Positions 1 to 6,628 of a DNA stretch of 9,534 nt are shown in pieces. A model generated the notes under the pieces. It did not search any database. It had not been told where the DNA came from and saw only the letters and a program-made list of their open reading frames with translations. A program made the translations under genes and the position numbers. Every line of letters starts with the position of its first letter. The first letter of the stretch is position 1. The stretch comes from an uncultured Micrococcales bacterium (GTDB taxonomy: Bacteria > Actinomycetota > Actinomycetes > S36-B12 > GCA-2699445), in the NCBI GenBank assembly GCA_903915555.1, contig CAIWTL010000186.1:1-9534 (forward strand), in the 5' to 3' direction.

Positions 1-391
1 GCGACTCGACGATCTCGACCTGCGGCAGCGCGGTGCGGGCCGCCCGCTCGAGAAGCGTCGGCAACGATCCGATGTTGTGGGTGCCGACCACCACATCCAC
101 CCACGGGGCCTTTCGCGTGATGAGGTCGCGGTCCTTCTGCGCCAGGCACCCCGTGACGGCGATACGCATCGTGGGGTTCGCACGCTTGCGCGGCGCCAAC
201 TGGCCGAGGTTGCCGTACAGCCGGTTGTCGGCGTTCTCCCGGACGGCGCAGGTGTTGATCACGACGACATCGGCGTCGGCGTCGCCCTCCGCGGGCACGT
301 AGCCGGCATCTTCGAGCAGCCCGGCCATGCGCTCGGAGTCATGGACGTTCATCTGGCAGCCCAGGGTGTGGACGACGTACGAGCGGGTCAT
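1..391 (-). CDS. miaB: MiaB, tRNA-2-methylthio-N6-dimethylallyladenosine synthase (N-terminal part, gene runs off the left edge)
   Basis: MiaB is a radical-SAM methylthiotransferase. It adds the 2-methylthio group to N6-isopentenyladenosine at position 37 of tRNAs reading UNN codons. About 130 codons are visible from an ATG at 391 and stay open to the window edge. This covers the N-terminal methylthiotransferase (UPF0004) domain. The three cysteines that hold the auxiliary 4Fe-4S cluster are present: C12 in TLGCQMN, C48 in NTCAVRENA and C82 in VTGCLAQ. The radical-SAM CxxxCxxC motif and the TRAM domain lie beyond the edge. The early sequence (YVVHTLGCQMNVHDSER) is typical of MiaB rather than RimO. 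The start is 13 bp after the ackA stop and has only a weak ribosome site, so it is probably read from the same transcript. An ATG at 399 is out of frame and closes after three codons. The family call is firm. Confidence 0.95.
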   Translation of the reverse strand, partial: MTRSYVVHTLGCQMNVHDSERMAGLLEDAGYVPAEGDADADVVVINTCAVRENADNRLYGNLGQLAPRKRANPTMRIAVTGCLAQKDRDLITRKAPWVDVVVGTHNIGSLPTLLERAARTALPQVEIVES

Positions 392-404
392 CCGTTCATG
401 GTAG

Positions 405-1532
405 TCAGGCCCGGGCGAGGGTCTCGGCGCACTCCGTGGCGATGGCCAACTCCTCATCGGTCGGGATGACCATCACAGCCGTCGGTGCGGATCCGTCGTC
501 GATACGGCGGGGGCCACGGTCGGGCGCCCCGTTGCGGTCCGGGTCCACGACGATGCCGAGTCGCTCCAGGCCCGTGCAGACGCGGGAGCGGACCCAGGGG
601 TCGTTCTCCCCGATCCCGGCGGTGAACACGACGGCGTCCGCGCCACCCAGTAGTGCCAGATAGGCACCCAGATACTTGGTGACGCGACGACAGAACACCT
701 CGCGGGCAAGATCAGCGGCGGCGTCGCCGTCCTCCGCCAGCGCATGGATGCGCCGCATGTCGTTGCTTCCGCCGAGACCCAGGAGGCCGGAGCGGCGGTT
801 GAGCAGGTCGTCGATCTCGGCGGCGTCCCAGCCGTCGCGGGCGAGGATCACGGGGATCGCGGGGTCGACGTCGCCGCTGCGGGTGCCCATGACGAGACCT
901 TCGAGCGGAGTGGCTCCCATGGACGTGTCGATGCTGCGGCCCCGCTGCACCGCGCAGGCGCTGGCACCGTTGCCGAGATGCAGGGACACCACGTCGACGG
1001 TGTCCACCGTCCTGCCGAGCAGATCGGCCGCGCGCCGCGAGACGTAGCGGTGGGACGTGCCGTGGAACCCATAGCGCCGGAACCGGTTCTGCCGGGCGAC
1101 CTCCCGGTCGATCGCATAGGTGTGGGCGGCGGGGGGCATGTCCGCATGGAAGGCCGTGTCGAACACCGCCACCTGGGGTACGTCGGGGAACGCGCGCCGC
1201 GCGGCGGCGATGCCCGCCAGCGCGGCGGGATTGTGCAGTGGCGCCAGTGGCACGCACGCTGCGATGGCGGCGACCACGTCGTCGTCGATGACCGCGGGGG
1301 CGGAGAACCGGTCACCCCCGTGGACGACCCGGTGACCCACCGCTTCCGGCTGGACACCGACGTCGGCCAGGACCTCGAGGACCTGACCGAAGGCCTGCGC
1401 GTGGTCGACTGCTCCCCCGTCGAACTCCCCGATGCGCTCGATGTCCCCGGTGACCGCCCGGCGGCCCGTCGTGGAATCCAGCACCGCGTACTTCAGTGAC
1501 GACGACCCGGCGTTCACGACGAGGACGATCAC
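405..1532 (-). CDS. ackA: Acetate kinase
   Basis: This cytosolic enzyme transfers phosphate between acetyl phosphate and ADP, giving acetate and ATP reversibly. It is the second step of the Pta-AckA pathway. The 375-residue length is normal for actinobacterial forms, slightly under the roughly 400 of E. coli. The acetate/sugar kinase (ASKHA) fold motifs appear in order: VNAGSSSLK with N7; HRVVHGG with R68; FDTAFH with the catalytic aspartate D125; FHGTSH at 156-161; HLGNGAS at 185-191; MGTRSGDVDP with the catalytic arginine R218; FTAGIGEN with E309; and the C-terminal PTDEELAIA. All expected active-site residues are present. The start is a GTG at 1532 inside GTGA, where its first base pairs with the pta stop, so the two genes overlap by 4 bases. 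The ribosome site is poor, which suggests translation coupled to pta. The identification is secure. Confidence 0.98.
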   Translation of the reverse strand: MIVLVVNAGSSSLKYAVLDSTTGRRAVTGDIERIGEFDGGAVDHAQAFGQVLEVLADVGVQPEAVGHRVVHGGDRFSAPAVIDDDVVAAIAACVPLAPLHNPAALAGIAAARRAFPDVPQVAVFDTAFHADMPPAAHTYAIDREVARQNRFRRYGFHGTSHRYVSRRAADLLGRTVDTVDVVSLHLGNGASACAVQRGRSIDTSMGATPLEGLVMGTRSGDVDPAIPVILARDGWDAAEIDDLLNRRSGLLGLGGSNDMRRIHALAEDGDAAADLAREVFCRRVTKYLGAYLALLGGADAVVFTAGIGENDPWVRSRVCTGLERLGIVVDPDRNGAPDRGPRRIDDGSAPTAVMVIPTDEELAIATECAETLARA

Positions 1533-3616
1533 GACTGCCGCGCTGCCTGCGCCTGGATGGCGGTGATCACGACCGTGTTGACGATGTCCTGGACGGTGGC
1601 CCCGCGGCTCAGATCGTTCACCGGCAACCGCAGTCCCTGCAGGATGGGGCCGATGGCCAGCGCACCGGAGGACCGCTGGACCGCCTTGTAGGTGTTGTTC
1701 CCGGTGTTGAGGTCGGGGAAGACGAGCACACTCGCCCGGCCCGCGACCGGCGAACCCGGCAGCTTCGCGGCCCCGACCGCTGGATCGACGGCGGCGTCGA
1801 ACTGGATGGGTCCTTCCACGGGGAGGTCGGGGGCGCGGCTGCGGACCATCTCCGTGGCCTCGGCGACCTTGGTGACGTCGGCGCCCGCCCCCGACGTCCC
1901 GGTCGCGTACGACAGCATCGCGACGTAGGGGTCGATGTCGAACATCGCCGCGGTCGCTGCCGACGACAGCGCGATGTCCGCCAGTTGCTCGGCCGTCGGA
2001 TCGGGCACGACGGCACAGTCGCCGTAGACGAGGACACGGTCGGGCATCGCCATCAGGAAGACACTGGACACGATGGACGTGCCGGGCGCCGTGCGGATGA
2101 TCTGCAGTGCCGGCCGGACGGTGTCGGCGGTGGTGTGCGCGGCGCCGCTGACCATGCCGTCCACGTCCCCGGATGCCACCATGAGGGTGCCGAACCAGGA
2201 CTCGTCGCCGGCGAGCTCGTAGGCGGTCCTGGCGTTCATCCCCTTGCTGCGGCGGGCCTCGCGGATGACGTCGGCGAAGTGTTCGCGCCGCGGATCGGTG
2301 CGCGGGTCCACGACCGCGGCATCTGTCAGATCAACCCCCAGGGCCTCGCAGCGCGCCCCCACCAGTTCGGGGTCGCCCAGGATCGTGAGGCGGACCGCAT
2401 CGCGGCGCAGGAGCTGATCTGCGGCCAACAGGATCCGGTCGTCGTCGCCTTCGGGCAGCACGATGTGACGGCGGTCCTCGCGCGCCTGCGCCACGAGGCG
2501 TCGTTCGAACATCACCGGGGTGACCGCCGGTGGCTGGGTGCCGAGCACCTGTGCCACGAGGTCCTGGAAGTCCACCGAGTCCTCGAACAGTCGGACGGCG
2601 GCGGCCAGTCGACGCTCGTCGCCGGACTCCAGCGTGCCGCGGGTACGCGCGACGACATCCACGGTCTCGTAGGTGCCGCGTTCGGTGAGGAGCACCGGCA
2701 GGGTGTGGTCGCCCAGCCCCTCGATGAAGCGCGTGACACCGGGCGCCGGTGGGTAGCCTCCGGTGAGCAACAGTCCGGAGATCGCCGGCACACCGCTGCT
2801 GAACCGGGACGCCTGAGCCATCACGATGACGTCTGCCCGGTCCCCGGGCGCGACGAGCAGTGAGCGGGGTTCGAGCCTGTCGATGAGATTGGGAAGGGTC
2901 ATGGCCGCCACGACGACGTGGTGGACGTCCCGGCTCATGGCCTCCTCGTCGCCGGCGATGACCCGCGCGTCGAGGGCTTCGGCGATGTCGCGCATCGTGC
3001 GATGGGCCAGATCGGGCGCTTCGCGGATGACCCACACCGGGACGTCGGAGGTGTCGCTCGCGGACCGGAAGAGGTCGAGTTCGTCGGCGGGGACGCGATT
3101 GACCACCACTCCGGCGATGGGGACGTTGCGTTTCCCCAGGCTCGCGCGCACGGCCTCGATACCGCCGGCGAGTTGATCGGGCCGGTGCGCGTGGGCCCGC
3201 ATCACGACGACGCATGAGGCGCCGAGGTGGGCGGCGATCTCCGAATTCAGGGCGAACTCGAACGCAGCCGAGGCGCCGGTGTAGTCGGTGCCTTCGATGA
3301 CGACCACGTCGCACTGCGAGGCCAGCTGTTCGTAGGCGGCCAGCACGCGATGGACCAGTTCCGGGGACACGGCGACGCCCATGCCCCGGGTCTGGTCGGT
3401 CGTGACGCCGTAGGACAGGTCGTAGGATTGCGCGAGACGAAATCGGCTGCGCATGTGTTCGATGACCCGATCCGGCTCGGGCCCCGCGGCGATGACGGGT
3501 CGGAAGTACCCGACGCGGCCGGTCTCGGCGGCGGCGACCTCCATGACCCCGAAGGTGACGAGCGACTTGCCGCTCTCCGGCTCCAGCGACATCACGTAGA
3601 CCGCCGGTACGGTCAC
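1529..3616 (-). CDS. pta: Phosphate acetyltransferase, long (multi-domain) form
   Basis: Pta converts acetyl-CoA and phosphate to acetyl phosphate and CoA, feeding AckA. With the GTG start at 3616 the protein is 695 residues, matching the usual length of about 690-715 for long Pta. Domains: an N-terminal BioD/AAA_26-like P-loop region (EPESGKS at 12-18, lacking the first glycine of a strict Walker A); a DRTGG-like middle domain at roughly 200-330; and a C-terminal PTA_PTB catalytic domain at roughly 370-690. The catalytic domain carries LPEGDDDRIL, GAAHTTADTVRP (491-502), SYATGTSGAG (569-578), FPDLNTGNNTYKAVQR (633-648) and GPILQGL...VNDLSRGATV (656-675). The same frame stays open 46 codons upstream, to a GTG near 3754. 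That stretch is Arg/Pro-rich and lies wholly inside the Nudix gene, so it is a frame shadow. The chosen start forms a GTGA overlap with the Nudix stop, and the pta stop overlaps the ackA start in the same way. The N-terminal domains regulate the enzyme in E. coli; whether they do here is inference. Confidence 0.96.
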   Translation of the reverse strand: MTVPAVYVMSLEPESGKSLVTFGVMEVAAAETGRVGYFRPVIAAGPEPDRVIEHMRSRFRLAQSYDLSYGVTTDQTRGMGVAVSPELVHRVLAAYEQLASQCDVVVIEGTDYTGASAAFEFALNSEIAAHLGASCVVVMRAHAHRPDQLAGGIEAVRASLGKRNVPIAGVVVNRVPADELDLFRSASDTSDVPVWVIREAPDLAHRTMRDIAEALDARVIAGDEEAMSRDVHHVVVAAMTLPNLIDRLEPRSLLVAPGDRADVIVMAQASRFSSGVPAISGLLLTGGYPPAPGVTRFIEGLGDHTLPVLLTERGTYETVDVVARTRGTLESGDERRLAAAVRLFEDSVDFQDLVAQVLGTQPPAVTPVMFERRLVAQAREDRRHIVLPEGDDDRILLAADQLLRRDAVRLTILGDPELVGARCEALGVDLTDAAVVDPRTDPRREHFADVIREARRSKGMNARTAYELAGDESWFGTLMVASGDVDGMVSGAAHTTADTVRPALQIIRTAPGTSIVSSVFLMAMPDRVLVYGDCAVVPDPTAEQLADIALSSAATAAMFDIDPYVAMLSYATGTSGAGADVTKVAEATEMVRSRAPDLPVEGPIQFDAAVDPAVGAAKLPGSPVAGRASVLVFPDLNTGNNTYKAVQRSSGALAIGPILQGLRLPVNDLSRGATVQDIVNTVVITAIQAQAARQS

Positions 3617-4152
3617 GGCAACACGCCGCAGTAGGCCATCGCCATGCGCAGGAGCCGGTCCCTGCCGTCGGCGAGTTCGACGAGGATGTCGGGGCTGAAG
3701 GCGTCGAGCGGTGTCAGCCAGGCGATCTCGAGGGCGTGCTGGGACGGTCGGCACTCCCCGTCGACGGGCACGACGTAGGCCAATGACACGGCGTGTTGTC
3801 GCTCGTCGACGAAGCCGGTGACCGAGGGGTCCGGGAAGTACTCCACGACGGTGAAGGGCTGCGGCGAGGCCGGGACGCGTGGCAGCGCCAGCGGCCCGAG
3901 GTCCTTCTCGATGTGGCGCAGCAGCGCGTCACGCACCCGCTCTCCCTTGCGCACACGGCCCGAGACGAACATGCGACGCAGGTCACCGTCGTGCGTGGCG
4001 GCGAGGAGCAGTCCGATCTCGGTCACGAGCCCCCGGTCGTCGACCCTCACGGGGATGGCGTCGACGTACACGACGGGCATCTGGTCGCGCGCCTGCTGCA
4101 GGTCCTCGGGTGACAGCCAGTTCCCCTGTGTCTCGGTCATGTCGGCCGACAT
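3613..4152 (-). CDS. Nudix-fold protein with degenerate Nudix box (DUF4916-like)
   Basis: This 179-residue cytosolic protein resembles an actinobacterial Nudix-related family that I know as DUF4916 (family name from memory). Visible features are PVVYVDAIPVRVDDRG near the start, GLLLAATHDG, then a Nudix-box-like GRVRKGERVRDALLRHIEKD followed by LG, and later QPFTVVEYFPDP, QHAVSLAYVVPVDG and LEIAWLTP. Compared with the canonical GX5EX7REUXEEXGU, the REUXEE core reads RHIEKD, so two metal-binding glutamates are replaced by K and D. Ordinary Mg-dependent pyrophosphohydrolase activity is therefore doubtful. I chose ATG 4152 because AGGAGG at 4158-4163 sits 5 bases before it. An ATG eight codons upstream (4176) would overlap the preceding gene by 11 bp and has no such site. 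The stop overlaps the pta GTG in GTGA. The substrate is unknown. A link to acetyl-phosphate or acyl-CoA metabolism is inferred from context only. Confidence 0.82.
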   Translation of the reverse strand: MSADMTETQGNWLSPEDLQQARDQMPVVYVDAIPVRVDDRGLVTEIGLLLAATHDGDLRRMFVSGRVRKGERVRDALLRHIEKDLGPLALPRVPASPQPFTVVEYFPDPSVTGFVDERQHAVSLAYVVPVDGECRPSQHALEIAWLTPLDAFSPDILVELADGRDRLLRMAMAYCGVLP

Positions 4153-4165
4153 CACCACCTCCTCG

Positions 4166-4999
4166 TCATGTCTCATCCTTGCGCGCCGGTCCGCCGCTTG
4201 TCAGGACATAGACCGCGACCGCCACCGCTGCAGCGGCGTTCAGCGAGTCCACGTCCCCCGCCATGGGGATGCGGGCGCGCACCGAGGCACGTCGCTGGGC
4301 GTCGGGCGCCAGGCCGGGTCCTTCGGAACCGACGACCAGGGCGAGACGACCGTCCCGCGGGACCTCGGCGATGTCGATCGCGTCGGCGGCGGGGGTCAGG
4401 GCGACGGTGCGGAATCCCGCCAGGTCGCGCCACCAGGCGGCTGTGCGGGTCCACGGCACGGCGAAGACCGTGCCCATCGACACGCGCACGCTGCGGCGGT
4501 ACAGCGGATCGGCGCAGGTGGTGTCGACGAGAACGGTGTCGACCCCCAGCGCGGCCGCCGACCGGAACGCGGCACCGACGTTGGTGTGGTCGACCAGACC
4601 ATCGAGGACGAGAACGCGTGCGGCGTCCCGCAGGACGTCCCGGGGTGGCGGCAGTGGTCGACGCTGCATGGCGGCCATCGGCCCACGGTGCATGCGGAAC
4701 CCGGTCGTGAGCCGCAGCACATCGTCCGGTGCGACGTAGACGGGGGTGTCCCGCGCGTCGTACCGGGCCAGGAGTGTGGCGACGTCCGGGAGCCAACGCT
4801 CACCGGTCAGGACGGAGCGTGGCCGGTAGTGCGCCCGCAGGGCTCGGTCGATGACCTCGAGACTCTCCGCCATGAACAGGCCCTCACGGGGCTCGCGGAC
4901 CTTCCGCAGGGCGACGTCCGTGAGGTCGGTGTAGTCGACGAGTTCCGGGTCGCCGGCGGTGAGCCACCGGACCCGCGGCTGGAAGGACTCGTCGGCCAT
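4166..4999 (-). CDS. TrmH/SpoU-family RNA 2'-O-ribose methyltransferase
   Basis: This protein of 277 residues is predicted to transfer a methyl group from SAM to a ribose 2'-OH of rRNA or tRNA through the SPOUT (trefoil-knot) fold. The three SpoU motifs are intact: motif 1 LDGLVDHTNVGAAFRSAAALG-like, with N140 and R146; motif 2 LVVGSEGPGL at 221-230; and motif 3 IPMAGDVDSLNAAAA at 244-258, with N254. The N-terminal 100 or so residues, with VREPREGLFMAESLEVIDRAL, resemble the substrate-binding domain of TsnR/RlmB-type enzymes. The exact RNA target cannot be read from the sequence. It starts with ATG 19 bp after the ABC ATPase stop. GAGGAG lies rather far upstream, about 15 bases from the start. 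It ends 13 bp before the preferred Nudix start. It is the second gene of the probable operon. The family is confident, the substrate is not. Confidence 0.93.
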   Translation of the reverse strand: MADESFQPRVRWLTAGDPELVDYTDLTDVALRKVREPREGLFMAESLEVIDRALRAHYRPRSVLTGERWLPDVATLLARYDARDTPVYVAPDDVLRLTTGFRMHRGPMAAMQRRPLPPPRDVLRDAARVLVLDGLVDHTNVGAAFRSAAALGVDTVLVDTTCADPLYRRSVRVSMGTVFAVPWTRTAAWWRDLAGFRTVALTPAADAIDIAEVPRDGRLALVVGSEGPGLAPDAQRRASVRARIPMAGDVDSLNAAAAVAVAVYVLTSGGPARKDET

Positions 5000-5018
5000 G
5001 GCGGTTGCGGTCCGCTCC

Positions 5019-5801
5019 TCAGGTCGCGAAGGCCCAGTAGCGGTTGAAGACGCGCCGCACCGACAGGGGCACGTCGAAGGTCCGGGTCAGGTTCTCGTCG
5101 GTCAGGACCTGGTCGATCTGGCCCTGTTCCAGGACGCGGCCATCCCGCATCAGCAGCGCATGTGTGTAGCCCGGGGGGATCTCTTCGACGTGATGGGTGA
5201 TCATGATCTGCACCGGGGCGGCGGGGTCCGCGGCGAGCGCACCGAGCCGTTCGACGAGACTCTCCCGCGATCCGAGGTCGAGGCCGGCGGCGGGCTCGTC
5301 CAGCAGCAACATCTCGGGATCGGGGAAGAGCGCGCGCGCCACGAGTGCCCGCTTCTGTTCCCCGTCCGACAGGGTGCCGAAGCGCCGGATCGCCAGGTGC
5401 CCGATCCCCATGATGTCGAGCAGGTGCAGTGCCCGCTCGACATCGATGTCGTCGTACTGTTCGCGGAACCTCCCGGCGATGGACCAGCCCGCTGTCATCA
5501 CCACGTCTCGGACCGACTCGCGTTCCGGGATCAGTGCCGTGGTGCGGGACGACACGACCCCGATCGACGGACGCAGCCCGAAGACATCGGTGAGACCGAG
5601 GGGCTGGCCCAGCACCTCCACCGTTCCACTGGTGGGGTGGGCCGAGGTGGCGATGAGATCGATCAGCGAGGTCTTGCCCGCGCCGTTGGGACCCAGCAGG
5701 ACCCACCGCTGGTCGGTCTCCACTGTCCAGGTGACGTGGTCGACGATGTTGCGGTCCCCCCGCCTGACCGTCGCATCCACCGCCCTCACGACTGTTGTCA
5801 C
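5019..5801 (-). CDS. ABC-type ATPase, solitary, without an adjacent permease
   Basis: This 260-residue nucleotide-binding protein carries Walker A GPNGAGKTS (37-45), the signature LSDGEQKR (144-151), Walker B MLLLDEP (164-170) followed by AAGLD as D-loop, and the H-loop THH (202-204). At the Q-loop position it reads IGVVSS (80-85), so the usual glutamine is missing. From memory, this substitution recurs in the YlmA/ModF-like group of stand-alone ATPases. There is no membrane segment and no permease gene nearby. It could serve a distant transporter or be a non-transport ATPase. The GTG start at 5801 has no strong ribosome site, but a TACGCT box sits 8 bases upstream, fitting a leaderless mRNA. 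It heads the minus-strand operon ending in miaB. From memory, M. tuberculosis Rv3041c is a similar ATPase beside serB2. The fold is certain, the function unknown. Confidence 0.93.
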   Translation of the reverse strand: MTTVVRAVDATVRRGDRNIVDHVTWTVETDQRWVLLGPNGAGKTSLIDLIATSAHPTSGTVEVLGQPLGLTDVFGLRPSIGVVSSRTTALIPERESVRDVVMTAGWSIAGRFREQYDDIDVERALHLLDIMGIGHLAIRRFGTLSDGEQKRALVARALFPDPEMLLLDEPAAGLDLGSRESLVERLGALAADPAAPVQIMITHHVEEIPPGYTHALLMRDGRVLEQGQIDQVLTDENLTRTFDVPLSVRRVFNRYWAFAT

Positions 5802-5809
5802 GGTGCCCG

Positions 5810-5815
5810 AGCGTA
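5810..5815 (-). promoter_or_regulatory. Putative -10 box (TACGCT) for the ABC ATPase-trmH-nudix-pta-ackA-miaB operon
   Basis: On the minus strand, TACGCT fits the actinobacterial TANNNT -10 consensus. It ends 8 bases before the GTG start codon at 5801, where transcription would begin at or next to the start codon. I see no convincing -35. The leaderless reading is inference from spacing. Confidence 0.45.
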
Positions 5816-5850
5816 GCGGGGTCCGCCCTGCCGCACCGGGGCTTCCGGTC

Positions 5851-5856
5851 TAGGGT
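5851..5856 (+). promoter_or_regulatory. Putative -10 box (TAGGGT) for the unknown gene at 5864
   Basis: TAGGGT matches TANNNT and lies 7 bases before the in-frame GTG at 5864. This is the spacing expected if transcription starts on that G. No clear -35 is visible. It lies back to back with the minus-strand box at 5810-5815, with about 35 bases between the two. Confidence 0.5.
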
Positions 5857-5863
5857 GCGCAGC

Positions 5864-6580
5864 GTGGGAACGTACGGCGGCGGTGACCGCACCATGACGG
5901 TGCCCGACGAGATCCAGCGGGCGCTGCGCGTCGGGGCCACCTCCTGGTGGGTCAATGCCGTGCTCGCAGGGGCCGCGCCGGGCGACGTGGCCGCCGACCA
6001 TCTGCCGGGACTCGTCATCTTCCCCGACGGGGAGCGCATGTCGTGGCTGTCGGCCGTCGGACGACTGCGGACCGCCGGGGTGTCGGGGGTGAACACGCGC
6101 GTGACCGAGGCCGGTGACCCGGCCGGGTTGCCCGGGCCGGTGGAGGTGACCCGAGCCGCACTGGCTGCCGGATCGGTACTGACGACCGACGGCTCGCGAC
6201 TCGTCATGGTGCCGACGGCAGGCGGCCACTGGGGATGCCTGCCGGCCTCCCCGACGCACGGGGAACCCCTCGGAACGCTCGCCGAGGCGCGGTCCCTCAT
6301 GCGAACGGCCATGGCGGAGCTGTCGGCCGAGTTCAGTGGACTCGACCCGGACGATGAGGCGCTGGCGTCCGTCGCCGCACTGCGGAGGCTGGTGGACCCG
6401 GTACCACCCCCCGGACTCGAACCACGTTCGGCGGATGTCGCTGCCACCGCCGTGCGGGTGTGGTGGATGAGCCGGATAGCGGCCGGCCTCAGCGACCGGC
6501 GGGGACTGTCGTGCCCGCCGCAGGTGCGCGGCCTGGGACCGCTGGCCCGGCGTGCCCTGAGTGTCGCCTTCAGTCGATGA
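5864..6580 (+). CDS. Conserved actinobacterial protein of unknown function
   Basis: This 238-residue protein is not assigned to any enzyme family. It has no signal peptide, membrane segment or obvious catalytic motif. Visible features are SWWVNAVLAGAAPGDVAADHL near the start; SWLSAVGRLRTAGVSGVNTRV; then AGDPAGLPGPVEVTRAALAAGSV and SRLVMVPT; and, in the C-terminal half, a helical segment with AVRVWWMSRIAAGL. The 'GDPxGLPGP...AALxAG...VP' pattern recalls uncharacterised actinobacterial proteins, so I take it as conserved rather than spurious. Its codon use also matches its neighbours. The frame is open from 5795, but TAGGGT at 5851-5856 favours GTG 5864. GTG 5855 overlaps that box, and ATG 5894 (giving MTVPDEIQRAL) is the main alternative. 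It is divergent from the ABC ATPase operon and 48 bp upstream of serB. A function linked to serine metabolism would be guesswork. Confidence 0.75.
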   Translation: MGTYGGGDRTMTVPDEIQRALRVGATSWWVNAVLAGAAPGDVAADHLPGLVIFPDGERMSWLSAVGRLRTAGVSGVNTRVTEAGDPAGLPGPVEVTRAALAAGSVLTTDGSRLVMVPTAGGHWGCLPASPTHGEPLGTLAEARSLMRTAMAELSAEFSGLDPDDEALASVAALRRLVDPVPPPGLEPRSADVAATAVRVWWMSRIAAGLSDRRGLSCPPQVRGLGPLARRALSVAFSR

Positions 6581-6590
6581 CCCCCGCCGA

Positions 6591-6619
6591 TCGACCCCCG
6601 GGTACTCCGGCGGTAGCGT
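6591..6619 (+). promoter_or_regulatory. Putative serB promoter (-35 TCGACC, 17-bp spacer, -10 TAGCGT)
   Basis: TCGACC (6591-6596) matches four of six bases of TTGACA. It is 17 bases from TAGCGT (6614-6619), a TANNNT box. The box ends 9 bases before the serB ATG, so the leader would be zero to a few bases long. It sits in the 48-bp gap after the unknown gene, so serB probably has its own start besides any read-through. Confidence 0.5.
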
Positions 6620-6628
6620 GAAGGCCCC

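Noticed and set aside
744..1499. 251-codon plus-strand frame opposite ackA
   Set aside because: AckA on the minus strand explains the region completely, with all catalytic motifs intact.
1496..2863. 455-codon open frame on the plus strand opposite pta
   Set aside because: It is antisense to strongly conserved Pta codons. Its composition is Asp/Gly/His/Arg-rich, as expected of a reverse-complement shadow, with no domain.
4153..4176. Upstream ATG (4176) as start of the Nudix-like gene
   Set aside because: It would overlap the methyltransferase gene and lacks a ribosome site, while ATG 4152 has AGGAGG at ideal spacing. It is not fully excluded.
6584..6613. CCGCCG...CGGCGG inverted repeat as a terminator after the unknown gene
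   Set aside because: The arms are only 6 bp with an 18-base loop and no T-run, and it overlaps the better-supported serB promoter.
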